Positions 31,300-42,906 of a DNA stretch of 64,000 bases are shown piece after piece. The stretch is from Heterohyrax brucei. Its lineage: Eukaryota; Chordata; Mammalia; Hyracoidea; Procaviidae. Within the stretch, counting starts at the first letter, position 1. The number at the start of each line of letters is the position of its first letter. The translations under genes and the position numbers were made by a program. The DNA lies in the NCBI GenBank assembly GCA_028571685.1, contig CM053142.1, positions 197,834,796 to 197,898,795 of the forward strand, read 5' to 3'. A model generated the notes under the pieces. The model made no database searches. It had not been told where the DNA came from and saw only the letters and a list, made by a program, of their open reading frames with translations.

Positions 31300-31545
31300 A
31301 GCCACATATGCACATAAGGAGTGATGCGTGCGGGTGTGCATGTATGCACAGTGCACCCACATGTGTGTATCTGTACATCTGTGTACACACATGCATACAC
31401 ATGCATTGTTTGCGCCCACATGTATGTGTCTGGGTGTATGTACATTTGTGCACATGGGTGTGCCGATGTGAACACGTGTGCATTGTGTGTGCCCACATAC
31501 ACGTATCTAAGTGTACATCTGTACACATGAGAGTGCGCGTGGTGC
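31300..31545 (+). repeat. Degenerate CA/TG minisatellite
   Basis: Alternating purine-pyrimidine words such as 'gtgtgcatgtatgcac' and 'catgcatacacatgc' repeat irregularly with imprecise units of about 20-40 bp ('gcccacat' recurs). Open frames here are an artefact of the repeat. Confidence 0.85.
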
Positions 31546-32524
31546 CCAAGGACGAGCTCTCCACTAGTGGACAGGCGTGCGAGGAGAGACGTGGAGTGTA
31601 ACACACAAAATGCTGAGAAGTCTAACAGCACGCTGGTGTGTCCGGCGCAGCTCAGCGCCGACAGCACGTCTCCCGGCATCCTGACCACTTCTCGATGACC
31701 GGTCATGGGCTTGCACGGCTGTGCCGGGGGAGGGACAGAGGGGACATGGAGGACTGACACACAGCCCTCACCCTGGTGAAGCCTCAGGTACTGCCCTGCA
31801 GCCCCTCCCCCAGCCCCTGAGGCCGTCTCTCCCCCAGGTGGCCTAGAGGAAATGACCTGGCTGTGCCCCCACCTACTGGGACGTGAAGCAAATCCTGCAG
31901 CAGTGGAAACCTTTGTTGTGGGGTCTAGTCCCCCATTACTGCACCAGTCCCTAATGGTCACAGGCTGACATCCTGCCTGCTCATCCCTGAGCACCTGCAG
32001 CCTGAAGTCAAACACTGCACGTCACTGAGCAGCTGTGTCAGGCCAGTTCTGCTGCCAGGTGGTAGGGACTCTAGGGTCTCCTGTCCGGTCTGGGACGGCG
32101 TGCCCCCAGTGCAGAGAATGCAGGTAACACGGCACAGGCACCTACCAGGCCGCATGAACACCTCTCCCTGGGCCTCACCACACTGGGGTAGTCCCTGTTG
32201 ACACCCTTTTACCCATGAGAAAGGACCCAAGGTCCAGGAAGTAGACAATCCATTGCAGCCACACGTGCACAAGCTGGCCACGCCACATGTGCACAAGCTG
32301 AGCCCCACTCCCATCTGCAAACAGGAGGTGGGGGGTGCCCCTTTCACTGCTGTGGCCTCTCGAGGACCACTGGGGCGACAACAGAGGGCAGTATGTTTCT
32401 CAGCAGCCACATGGACTCTGTTAGCCCAGAGCTGAATCCAGGACTGAAGCCAACTGTTCAAAAACAGGGCTGAACTAGAAGACACGGGCACGCTGGCAGA
32501 GAGCATGCTTCTCAGCCTAAACAG
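31546..32524. other. Single-copy GC-rich DNA, no recognised gene
   Basis: Contains the longest frame of the window (323 codons, minus, 31044-32015), which runs through the CA/TG minisatellite and has no recognisable domain. A near-duplicate 'cacacgtgcacaagctg' / 'cacatgtgcacaagctg' lies at 32260-32301. Confidence 0.45.
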
Positions 32525-32745
32525 GTGCGGGAGCTGTCTGAGCAGCCACTCACCAGGTGAGAGGAGAGGGTGCCAGGAGGACAGGAGAGACGAAGAGACG
32601 CAGGAAGCAGGAGGCAGACAGGAGGGACGGGCTGTTGCAGGGCGGGGAGAGCAGTCAGAGCAGCACAGCAGGGCAGGTGCAGGCTTTTATACCACATATT
32701 GATTTGGATGGCAAACCTGCACTTAAATCTCAGTAAAATACTTCC
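32525..32745 (+). mobile_element. L1 3' UTR fragment
   Basis: 'accacatattgatttggatg' with 'cacttaaatctcagtaaaa' matches the end of the L1 tail at 26225-26265. Upstream it is purine-rich as in those copies. Diverged. Confidence 0.5.
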
Positions 32746-33249
32746 AGAAATGATTCTGTGGCACACTTGAGATTACAGAGCAGGTTAGCTCCCGGGATGA
32801 AGCCAGGGAGTTCGCAGAGGAGACGGCACCTGCTCACGCCACGGCTGCCTCCGTCCCGTAAGACACAGCGGACGTGGCCAAGGCTCGGGGCAGACAGCAG
32901 GGGAGGCCGGCCTCACAGCCACCCCCTGGGGCCCTCAGCGGCGATGCCCTCGTGCTGACAGTGAGGGTGGGAGCGTCCCTCGTGAGCCTGCTAGCCTGCA
33001 CTGAGGTCCAGGACCCTGAGCGCCCCTGTTAGGTCTAGGCTGGGTCTGACTTTTGTCTTGGGCCTGACGTAGAAGGCTGGCACCCTTGCAAGGAATGGGA
33101 GGAAAAGAGAGAGCGAGAGAGAGAGAACAGACAGTGCCCGCCTGTGCAGACCCTTGTCACCAGGCCCGCGGGCAGGCAGTAGCGTGTGCACACGCGCACG
33201 AGTCCCCAGAGCCCACAGCGACACCCAGCTCCTGCCCTTCTGCTGTCGA
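32746..33249. other. Single-copy GC-rich DNA, no recognised gene
   Basis: Mixed GC-rich sequence with a short GA-rich run (33108-33126). No repeat or gene seen. Confidence 0.4.
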
Positions 33250-33400
33250 GTTGACAGTAAGCAATTAGCCGAGAATTCTGCCTTCAAAAGACAAGAGCAG
33301 TAAAACAGTTAACGGTTTCCAACCTAATGACAAACGTGGCCATAATTGGAATGACAACCCCATAAAAACGATAACTCAGTTCTGAAGTTCTGGAAGAAAG
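33250..33400. promoter_or_regulatory. Possible conserved non-coding element
   Basis: AT-rich, non-repetitive island with 'aagcaattagccgagaat', 'cagttaacggtttcc' and 'ggccataattggaatgac'. The homeodomain-type AATTA/TAATTG cores and lack of CpG decay fit an enhancer; this is inference. Confidence 0.25.
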
Positions 33401-33524
33401 AACCTGCAGTGAGGAGGCTGTGGCTGCTGGCCGGGCCCCTTCCCATGGTTGCCGCTCCTGGCCCAGCCACCCCAGCAGGGGAGTTAGATGAGGGGAGGGG
33501 AGGTTAGGCTTAGAGTTTTTAAAG

Positions 33525-34510
33525 TTGTTTCTGTAGGAGCTTTACTGAGTGACGGTCTGCATCCCGTCCAGCTCGCCCATGTGAAGGGCACTGTCACTGG
33601 CCTTCACTACGTCCAGAGCTCTCCTACCAACACACTCGGACTCAGCATTTCCATCACTACAGAGAGAGCTCCTCTCCCACTTGGCTGTCACCTCCCAGCC
33701 CACCGGGTCCCTCCAGTCCTAGGCAACCAACCACTGGCCCACCTCCATGGGCCCATTCTCAACATTTCAAATAGACGGAATCATGCAACACACGCCCTCT
33801 GTGTCTGGTCTCTCTCACACAGCACACTGCTCCCAAGGTTCGTCCATGCTAGCGTGGACCCTCACTTCATTCCTTTTCACTGCTGAATAATATTCTGTTG
33901 CGTACCCATTCCTCAGTCGGTGGACAGGTGGGCTCCTGGCACTTGCTGGCCATTAAAAGGAGGGCAGCTGTGAACATCCACAGTGGTTCGGAGCTTTGGG
34001 GTGGATCTCCCTTAATTTCATAACCAGGAGTGGAATCGCCAAGTCCTATGGGAACCCTGGCGGTGCAGTGGTTAAGAGCTACGGCTGCTAACGACAAGGC
34101 CGGCAGTTTGAATCCGCCAGACGCTCCTGGGGTCTCCGTGGGTCTGTCCTGCTGCACCCTAGACTGTCACTGAGTTGGAGTCAACTTGATGGCAGGGGGT
34201 CCACTTAGGCTGTTTTAGGGTAACTCTATTTCACCTTTTTAGGAAACGCCACTCTTTCTCAAAGCGGCTGCACCATTACACGTCCCCATCAGGTGCATAG
34301 CAGGGTCCCCATCGTGCCGCATCCTTACCAGCACGTGTCACTGACCATCTTTTGGACAACGGTCGTCCCAGTAGGTGTCTAGCGGAATCTCGCCCTAGTT
34401 TTGCTCTGTATTTCCCTGCGGCCGATGATGCTGAGCACGCCTTCACCTGCTCAGCCCACGTGCGTCCCTTCTGTGGAGAACTGACCCACTGAACGGTAGC
34501 CCTGTGCACT
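33525..34510 (-). mobile_element. Ancient L1 (L1M) 3' UTR and ORF2 end
   Basis: Antisense L1M landmarks: 'ctcaacatttcaaatagacg' (33758), 'tcattccttttcactgctga' (33869), 'ttcataaccaggagtggaat' (34017) and 'aaagcggctgcaccattaca' (34260). An AfroSINE splits it. Confidence 0.85.
34050..34205 (+). mobile_element. AfroSINE in L1M
   Basis: 'gggaaccctggcggtgcagt' head, 'gtttgaatccgccagacgct' body, 'gttggagtcaacttgatggc' tail. L1M sequence continues on each side. Confidence 0.94.
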
Positions 34511-34654
34511 AAATACTCACTGCCACTACCAAAATGTTTAAAATCTATTCATTAAAAAGTGACATGATGGTTTTACAGGTCCGTTTTGTCAACCCACTAA
34601 GCAATTGATATGGTGCACCTCGGGGTACAGAATGAAACGGGGTTGATATCATCC

Positions 34655-34797
34655 TGGAAACCCCGGAGGTGCAGTGGTTCAGTGCCATGTCTGCTAACCA
34701 GAGGGCAGCAGTTCAAACCTGCCAGGCGCTCCCTGGAAACTCTGTGGGGGCAGTTCTCTTCTGACCTACGGGGTCAACTCAATGTCAGGGGCTGTGG
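34655..34797 (+). mobile_element. AfroSINE
   Basis: 'ggaaaccccggaggtgcagt' head, 'gttcaaacctgccaggcgct' body and 'ggtcaactcaatgtcagggg' tail. Confidence 0.92.
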
Positions 34798-34799
34798 CT

Positions 34800-35220
34800 A
34801 ACATCCTCTTGATACAAAACTTACACAGAAAGCCCTACGTCAATCACAGATACGAACACAGGCACAAACCCCCACATAAAACACTGGCAAACCCAATCTA
34901 GTCCCCGAGCTTAGAAAACAAACTTTATAGCCAGTGACGGCAACGGGCCAGGCTGCTGACCGCCACTCGGACCTGGATTGTCGGGTCCGGGTGTGTCTAA
35001 CGTGCTTAGCTCCAAGTGGGACACTAGGAGGCAGCTTTCCTTGCGCACTTTTCAATGTTTTCTTCAAAGGATGTGGATTCTACATACAGCATTTGTTGTT
35101 GTTCATTCCTCTGAGTCATTAGGAAGCACTAGGAAAGCAGTGCTGACAAAAATTAAATACACATGTATGCACACGAATGCCCATTCATCATTTTTTAAAT
35201 ACCAAAGGAAGATTAAGAGG
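34800..35220. other. Single-copy DNA, no recognised gene
   Basis: Mixed sequence with short open frames on both strands around 34840-35230. No repeat landmark except an L1-like A-rich end near 35200. Confidence 0.35.
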
Positions 35221-35780
35221 GAATCTCCATGATATGATAGAGAGCATCCAGTGACACTTTATAGCTAACACCATCATTAGTATTGGTGCTAATTAGCATG
35301 ATTACTGTCACTCGCAGAGCTCCTCAGAAAGTCGGAAACAAGATGCGGATGCACAGGCGTCACCAGCTTTGTGCTGCACATCCTGGAAGGACAATGGCAC
35401 GTGGAAAAAACACACGGTGTGAAGACTGAAAAGGAAGAATTACACCGGGCACTGTTTTCAAGTAAGATAATACCTGAAAGAGACTAGACTGATAAATTCT
35501 CAGAACTAGGAAGAGAGCTAGGCACGGCGCCTGGACACAAGGTCGATGTGCAAAAATCAATAGATTTCCTGTAGGGGAGCAACCATTATAAAAATGGAAT
35601 TTTTAAATACACCATTTGTGACAGCAACAAAAAATATAAATCTGGAAATCAGTTTAGCAAACGATGCATAAGATGTTTATGCACAAGACACTAAAACCTA
35701 ACGAAATAACATAAAAAGAATATATACGGACAGCAAAATCACAAATGGAATTTTCAGCACCACGGAGAGGTAATCAGGTC
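35221..35780 (+). mobile_element. Ancient L1 ORF2 remnant
   Basis: 'gatgtgcaaaaatcaataga' with 'tttcctgtaggggagcaacc' and 'aacaaaaaatataaatctgg' are the L1M ORF2 segment downstream of the reverse transcriptase catalytic box. Strongly diverged. Confidence 0.6.
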
Positions 35781-35934
35781 TCAACTAACCTGGATGGTAA
35801 CGAAATTCTCCCCAGCGCCAGCACAGGTTTTAGTCTTTCGGCTTTAGGATGAAGCAACTGGACAGGAAGGAAGAGGAGGAGGGAGAGAGAGGGATGCAGT
35901 CCCCAAGGAGGTGACCTCAGGCAGGGGCGCTGCA

Positions 35935-36212
35935 TCACCGCTGTTATTGTGAGGCACTGTCGAGCCGGTCCTTGCTCACAGTGACCCCACATACAGAGGA
36001 CAAACACCGTACCGCACGGCGCCACACTCACCGTTACTACGTTGAGCTCACTGGTGCAGCCACGTGTCGATTCATCTCACCGGGGGTCTTCCTGTTCTTC
36101 ACTGACCGTCTACTTTATCAAGCATGACGTCTTGTTCCAGGGCATGGTCCCTCCTGGTCACGCGTCCAAAGCACATGAAATGAAGTCTTACCTTGCTGGG
36201 AACAGTGAAGAC
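35935..36212 (-). mobile_element. RTE 3' end fragment
   Basis: 'tgaggcactgtcgagccggt' tail, 'gaccgtctactttatcaagc', 'gacgtcttgttccagggcat' and 'catgaaatgaagtcttacc' in order. CpG-decayed; ends at 36212. Confidence 0.85.
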
Positions 36213-36760
36213 CGGAGGGCACGTGCATTCACCCAGTAGATGAGCAGGTATATAAGCCACGGCTCATTCTTCTTCTGTGTCAGTTACATGAATAAACAAG
36301 ACACACTTATTAACATAGGTGAGTCCTAAAAATCTGACTCTGATTGGGAAAAAGGAGTGATACAGTAATCATACAATATGACTTCATTTATGCCACTTTT
36401 TATAACACAAAAAAAAATGATGTGCTGTTTGGATGAGTTCTTCCCCTGGTCTCAGAGCTTCTCCGCACAGGTACATTGTAATGCGTGGAAGGGACATGGC
36501 ACTTCAGCAGGGTGACAACCACGAGGGGAACCAGAGACAGCGCGGAGTGAGACTGCGGCTTTACATAGCGTCTTCATTTGTTACAAGGCACAGCTGTGCT
36601 GGCCCGGGCAAACCTCACCGGGCACCCCATCCAGTGATATGGGTGGTGGATTTGTGGTTTCCCTTGTGTTATTTTCCTACTCTCCTGCACAACTGAAAGG
36701 TTTTGCTAACACTTTTAAAGAAACAGAAGAATCTTACGGAGGAAGTTATTGTTGTTTGGG
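36213..36760. other. AT-rich DNA, possibly an ancient L1 3' end
   Basis: 'acagtaatcatacaatatga' with 'cttcatttatgcca' recalls old L1 3' UTRs, but landmarks are weak. No gene seen. Confidence 0.3.
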
Positions 36761-36764
36761 GTGC

Positions 36765-37165
36765 TGTCTTCACCATCCAGCACTGCTACAACAGAAATAC
36801 CACCAGCTGATGGCTTGAACAAATAGGAATTGACTCCCTTGCAGCTTAGGAGGCTACAAGTACAAATTCAGGGAAGCAGCTCCAAGGTTCTGGGGGAAGT
36901 CCTTGTCATCCAGCTGCCCCCGGTCTAGGAATTTCTCAGCACAGGTCCAAAGGGCTGATTCTGCTGCTGTTACTTCTTTCCTATGAGGTCCCCGCCCTCC
37001 CCGCTCACTTGCCTCCCTAATACCTCTCAAGAGATTGACTCAAAACACAACCTCATCCTGTGGATTGAATCTGGTCGCATTCACACAACCGCCTCTAATT
37101 CTACCTCATTAACATCATGAAGGGTAGGATTTACAACACAGAGAATGATCACATCAGATCACAAA
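36765..37165 (-). mobile_element. MaLR-type LTR
   Basis: Antisense LTR: 'gctacaacagaaataccacc' near the start, 'gcttaggaggctacaagtac', 'tctcaagagattgactcaaa' and 'gtaggatttacaacacagag'. The 5' end is missing where RTE begins. Confidence 0.85.
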
Positions 37166-40100
37166 CAGCGAACAACACAACGCTGGAAGTCACGGCTGCC
37201 CAGTCCTGTCCTGTCCTCATGACTGTTGCTACGTCTGAGCCCACTGCTGTGGTCCCTGTGTCAATCCATCTCATTGAGGGTCTTCCTCTTTTTTGCTGAC
37301 CCTTTATTCTACCAAGCATGATGTCCTTCTCCAGGGACTGATCCTTCCTAACAAAGTGTCCCAAGTATGTAAGACATAGTCTTGCCATGCTTGCTTCTAA
37401 GGAGCACTCTGGCTGTACTTCAAACACAAGACTGTTCCTTCTTTTGGCAGTCAACAGTATCTTCAATCTTTTTCCCCAACATCACAATTCCAAGGTTTCA
37501 ATTCTTCTTGAGTCTTCCTCACTTATTGCACAGCTTTTCCACACATATAATACAACTGAAAACACCATGGCTTCATTCAGGCACACCTTAGTCTTGAAGG
37601 TGACATCTTTGCTTTCAAGAGGTCTTTTGCTGCAGATTTGTCCATTGCAACGCATCCTTTGATTTCTTGACTGCTGGGCACTGACTGCAGAACAAGTCAA
37701 ATGAGGTCCTTGGCAATCTCAATCTTTTCTCCATTTATCATGATGTTGCTTATTCATCCAGTTGTGAAGAGTTGTGTTTTCTTTATGTTGATGTGTGATC
37801 CATACTGACGGCCATGGTTTTTGATCCTCACCAGTAAGGGTTTCAAGTCCTCTTAACTTTCAGCAAGTAAGGTTGTCTCATCTGCGTAATGAAGGTTGAT
37901 AATGAGTCCTGCTCCAAACCTGATGCCCCACTCTTCTTGATACAGTTCATCTTCTCAGATTATTTGCTCAGCATCAGGTTAAATCAGCATTGTGAAAGGA
38001 TAGTCATGACACACACCCTTCCTGACTTTAAACCACGCAGAGTCCCCTTGTTCTGTTCCATTGATTGCCTCTTAGTCTATGAACAGGTTCCTCATGAGCA
38101 CAATTAAGTGTTCTGAAACTCTCATTCTCCACAATGCTATCTGTAGTTTGTTATGATCCACACAGTTGAATGTTTGGATCAATAAAACACAAGTAAATAT
38201 CTTTCTGGTATTCTCTGTGTCTAGCAAAGATCCATGTAATAGTAGCAGTGATATCCATGTTTCTGCACCCTCTTCTGAATGCAACTTGAATTTCTGGAAT
38301 TTACCTGTCAATATACTGCTGCAGCTGCTTTTGAATGATCTTCAGCAAAACTGTACTTGCATGGGATCTTAATGATACTGTTCGGAAACTTCTGCATTTG
38401 GTGGGATCACCTTTCTTGGGAATAGGTATAAATAGGGATCTTTTCTGTCAGTTGGCCAAATACAGCTGTCTTCCAAATTCCTTGGCACAGACAAGACGGT
38501 ACTTCCAGCGCTGCCCACACTTGCTGAGCCACCTCAGTGATGCTCCATACATTCCTGGAGCCTTGTTTTTGGCCATCTCCTTCAATGTGGCTTCAACTTC
38601 TTCCTTCAGTACCATTGGTTTCTGATCATATGCTGCCTCTTGAAGTGGTTGGATGTCAACCGATTCTTTTTTGATGTAATTATTCTGTGTATTCTTTCCA
38701 TGTTCTTTTGATGCTCCCTGGGTCATTTCACAATGTTTCTGTAGAATCCTTCACCATCGTAATTCTAGGCTTGACTTTTTCTCCCATTCTCTCAGCCTGA
38801 GGAATGCCGAGGGTGCCCTTGCCCTCTGTGTTTCTGTCGTCAGCTCTCCGCACAGGGCACTGCAAGACTTTGTGTTCTCCAGCCACCCTCTGAGGGTCTC
38901 TGATTGTCTTCCTTCATCTCTTCCTCTTGCTCTAGCTATTTGACACTCAAAAGAAGCTTCAGACTCTCTTCCGACATTCTTTTTGGTCTTTTCTTTCTTC
39001 CCTCTATTTTTAATGCCTCTTCCTTTCTTCATGTGTGATGTCCTCAGTGTCATTCCACAATTTGTCTGGACTTTGGTCATTAGCATTCAGTGCCTCAAAT
39101 CTGTCTTGAGATGGTCTCTAAACTCAGGTAAGATATACTCAAAGTTGTACCATGGCTCTTGTGGACTTGTTTTAGTTTCAGTTTGAACTTGCATATGAGC
39201 AATTTGATGGTCTGTGCTGCAGTCAGCCCCTGGTCTTGTTCTTACTGATGATGTGGAGTTTTCCGTCATCTCTTTCCATAGATGTAGTCTATTTGATTCC
39301 TGTGTATTCCATCTGGTGAGGTCCCTGTGTATAGTTGCTGTTTATGTTGGTGAAAAAAGTATTTGCAGTGAAGAAGTCGTTGGTCTTGCAAAATTCTTTC
39401 ATCCTGTTTCTGGCACCGTTTCTATCACCAAGGCCATATTTTCCAACCACTGATCCTGCCAGTAGCCAGCCCCAGCTGGGTTTCGGGACCACGGAGGGGT
39501 TGTGGCTTTGGCAGGAAAGAGAAAGAAATGATACTGAGACAATTAGAAGTCTGAAGAAAGGCAGCCCATTAAGGTCTGTCTTTATTTTTTATAGTCAATG
39601 AGGTAACTGTACTTTGACCATGTAAGTGATTGGCTAGCAAGAAGTGGGTACCTCATGGTCTCTCTTCATGTTAATCACTAGGGTCTTCCAAATAATGGCC
39701 CGAGACAGTGGTCTCTTTTCATGTTAATTATTAGGGTGCTCTCTGTTGGCTAGTAAAGAACCGATACCTTGAAGTCCTTTTTCATGTTAATCATTAGGGC
39801 TCTCTAAATAATGGTTCGAGACCAGTATATTGTGATTATAATCAATAGTCGGAACAAAGCTAATCCTGGAACTTCTATTAACTCTACCTATGCTTCGAGG
39901 TCAAAGGTGCAGGAAGAGAGAATAACCTTATCTTAAAAAGTTATATTCTGACAGTCTCTATTTGTTCCTTCTCTGCTCTTTCTTATCTCTTCCTGTGGGG
40001 AGAATGAGTGTCCACCGTCCCTCACTCTAAGCCTCTCTTAAACTATTCTAAGAAGGGTATTTCTTTAGTATTTGTCTATTTGCCATACCAAACACAATAA

Positions 40101-41130
40101 ACTTGGAAGCCTATCTGTCTTCCTGATGTAGGGAGTGGAATATCTATATTCTAATGGCTGTGTGAGGGGGTCGTTCCTGGGGAGCTTCCCAGGGCCTTTC
40201 TGCAATCTTGTTTTTTCTGTGAAGTGGGATGCACAGTTGGGAGAAGCCAGCGGAGCTGGGCCAGCCTCGGTGCTCTCAGGCTGGGCATGCTGCATTGGAA
40301 TTCATTAAGCCGAGGGGGTTGTAAAACCCTTCTTCTTTGATCCTTGTGCCGGGAAGTAAGGAGGTGTTTCGGAGGAAGGTTTGATTAGGTTGCAAAATAT
40401 GATCAAGGAGAGTATGGCCAGAAAATATGTCACGGGTGAAATGCCTCCGTCTGTCATCACACAAGCTTGTGACTTTGTTCACAGGGGCTTTTGTGGGTGA
40501 CAGGCTTCGGCATGATCCTTCTTCGTTTCCAACTTTTGAATTCCACTCATCAGGAATTATCAATGCATCCTGACTACATGTTCCATCAATTTTAGACGCC
40601 GAAGATGATAAAAATCTTCAATTTCTGCATCTTTGGTCTTTGTGGTTAGTGCATAAAATTGAATAATAGTCGTATTAACTGGCTTTTCTGGTAGACATAT
40701 AGATATTATCCTATCACTGACAACACTGTACTTCAGGATAGATCTTAAATGTTTTTCTTTGATGATGAATAAAATGTCATTCCTCTTCCAGTTCCCATTC
40801 CCATCATGGTAGACCATATGGTTGTCTGATTCAGAACGGCCAATACTGGTCCATTTCAACTCACTAATGCCTAGGATTTTGATGTTTATGTGTTCCATTT
40901 CATTTTCAAAGGTTTCCAATTTTCCTAGATTTATACTTTATATATTCCACATTCTGATTATTAATGGATATTTGCAGCTTCCCAGGGCTGCAAATTTTGA
41001 GTCATGCCATGTCAGCAAATGAAGGTCCACAAGGCTTGACTCCATCCATTCCATTAAGTCAACTCTGCTTTGAGAATGCAGTTCTCCCCTAGTTGCCTTG
41101 TAAGCACCTTCCATCCTGGGGGGCTCATCT
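37166..41130 (-). mobile_element. Nearly complete RTE LINE split by a solo LTR
   Basis: Antisense RTE from its 3' tail (37166) through reverse transcriptase (37400-38700) and endonuclease (39100-39456, 40519-40900) into the 5' leader ('gggctcatcttgcagcact', 41120). The endonuclease segment matches the plus-strand copy at 6170-6480 and 45820-46130. Frameshifts are frequent. With the LTR removed it is about 2.9 kb, roughly the size of a whole RTE body. Confidence 0.92.
39457..40512 (-). mobile_element. Solo LTR of a class II (ERVK-like) retrovirus
   Basis: A 1,056-bp element begins 'tgccagtagcc' and ends 'ggcttcggca' (imperfect inverted ends, TG...CA). It is flanked by a perfect 6-bp direct repeat 'tgatcc' at 39451-39456 and 40513-40518; RTE is continuous if one copy is removed. 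Six-bp duplications are typical of betaretrovirus-like elements. On the minus strand TATAAA (39588-39593) and AATAAA (39581-39586) almost overlap. Two ~80-bp direct repeats lie upstream in U3. No internal genes remain. Confidence 0.85.
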
Positions 41131-41179
41131 TGCAGCACTCTGCCCCTGGTAGACACCGGTGAGAAGTGCACACCACTTT

Positions 41180-41620
41180 TGTGATCCTCTTCTCAATAAT
41201 GTATCACTTCAACCTAATCATGAAAAAACATCAGATAAACTCAAACTGAAGGACATCCTATAAACCAACTGATCAGCTCTCTTTAAAGGTTTCACAGTCA
41301 CAGTCAACAAGGAAATGCTGGGAACCTGTCACAGATAGGAAGTGACTACTAATGAAGACACAAGCATTAAATGTCATACCAGATCCTGGAATAGAAAAAA
41401 GACATCAGTAGAAAAATTGGCGAATTCCAAATAAATCTCACCATTTATTTACCATATTGTACCAAGCTTGATTTCTTAGCTTTCATCAATTCTTTATGGT
41501 TCTGTAAGACAGCAGCACAAGGGGAGGCCGGGTGAAGGTATCAGATTCTCTCTGTGCTGTTTGGTAACTCTCCTGTAAATCAAAAATTATCTCAAACCAA
41601 TCAGTTAAAAATATAAACAA
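41180..41620 (+). mobile_element. Ancient L1 3' UTR
   Basis: 'acctaatcatgaaaaaacat' with 'ctgaaggacatcctataaac', 'agatcctggaatagaaaaaa' and 'ctcctgtaaatcaaaaatta' are landmarks of old L1 3' UTRs in sense orientation. Confidence 0.7.
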
Positions 41621-42044
41621 ATGAATAAACAAAAATTGCTTATTGTCTAAAAGTAACTTGCTTTGCTCTTCCTCCTCCATCCCTTCGGCAAACAAGTCAC
41701 TCCTAAGCCTATCAGGTCAGACACAGCAAGACACTGGGGCTTGAGAAAGGGGCAGAAGAGCCCACAGGTGTCAGGCCTGGCCGAGGGCACCAAAGCCCAG
41801 GTAAGGGAGAAGAGCATCCCCACAGAGTGGCAAGCTGGCCCATGGGGTCACGGCTAAGGCACATTAGGATTGGTCCAATGAGTAAATGGATTAAGGATAG
41901 TGCATATCAGGTTTCTCAGCATTGGAGAGAGAAGTTGTGGTGTGGAAGAGGCGAGATGAATGAGCGCTGTGGTGCTCGACTGGAAATCAAGTCCGGGACC
42001 AACTCCTGATCCTCAACAGACCTCGGCACCGATGATGCTGACCC
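41621..42044. other. Single-copy DNA, no recognised gene
   Basis: No clear landmark. 41850-41960 may be a fragment of an LTR or MIR, but I cannot name it. Confidence 0.35.
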
Positions 42045-42470
42045 ATGCCAGGGCTTTTCAGTGGCCTCAGATGCATGTAAAAGCTGGACAGCGAAAAAAG
42101 AAGATCAAAGAACTGACGCCTTCAAACTGTGGTGTTAGTGAAGACTACGGAACACACGGTGGCCTGTGAGAAGAACCAATGAGTCCTTCTTGGAAAAAAT
42201 CCAACCAGAGTGCTCCGCGGAAGCCAGGAGAGTGAGACTCCAGCTCGCTCCCTTTGGACTCAGCGTCAGGAAGGACTCCTCAGTAGACAACAACATCGTG
42301 GCTGGTAAACAAAGGCCCACGAAGGTGAAGGCCACTCTCCCAGAGGCGGACAGATACAAAAGTCACAGTGAACTTGAACCTGCTGACCATCACGACGATG
42401 GCGCAGGACTGGTCAGTGCCTTGCTCCGTGGTGGGGCTGAATCAGACAGCTGCACATCAGTCACACAGCT
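42045..42470 (+). mobile_element. RTE 3' part of ORF2
   Basis: 'cagtggcctcagatgcatgt', 'gacgccttcaaactgtggtg', 'caaccagagtgctccgcgga' and 'gatggcgcaggactggtcag' follow RTE order to the 3' tail. A 197-codon open frame (42166-42759) crosses it and is a chance read-through of dead RTE. Confidence 0.85.
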
Positions 42471-42685
42471 GAGTCTGAGCTCCACTTCCGGGTGCGACCG
42501 TGGACCAAGAGGCCATGGGAGGACACCAGGCGCTCAAGAGATGTCTGACAAAAACTACCAGATGAGCGTCAAACCCACTGTCATTTATTTTCAAAAACTT
42601 GCTGGGGGTGGAAAGAAAAATGCAGCAGCCGTGGGAAACGGTAGCAGCGTGACCCAGGCGGTGTGTGGTGTGGTGTGGTACTCAC

Positions 42686-42711
42686 CGTGTCGTTCCCAGC
42701 TTGTCTGTCGG
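42686..42711 (-). other. Candidate micro-exon (26 nt)
   Basis: Strong pyrimidine tract and acceptor ('tctgtcgtgtttccag') and strong donor ('cacg|gtgagt') bracket 26 nt. Size is unusual for an exon; may be chance. Confidence 0.15.
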
Positions 42712-42845
42712 CTGGAAACACGACAGAACAAGGACAGGAGGAGAGAGCAGGTGCAGTGACCACTGGCGTTGGTGGAAAGGGCCTCCCGACCTGCTGCAGG
42801 GCCATGTACAGCCCCAGGAAAAGAGACAGGCTGGACTCAACTAAC

Positions 42846-42906
42846 CTCAGGTCCCGAAGGTCCACGTACCCCGTCATGACCTGCAGGGTCAAGGTCACCA
42901 TCGCCC
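42846..42906 (-). other. Candidate exon (61 nt)
   Basis: Acceptor 'gtgctttctaccacag' then 61 nt, open in one frame (AMVTLTLQVMTGYVDLRDL), then donor 'ctgag|gttag'. The donor is weak at +3/+4. A 26-nt segment at 42686-42711 with better sites lies downstream; together they make 87 nt. Confidence 0.17.

Noticed and set aside
31044-32015. 323-codon open frame on the minus strand, the longest in the window
   Set aside because: Runs through the CA/TG minisatellite and GC-rich DNA; repetitive Cys/His/Thr-rich translation with no domain; competing frames of similar length on both strands.
42166-42759. 197-codon plus-strand frame
   Set aside because: First two thirds is decayed RTE ORF2 3' end; chance read-through.
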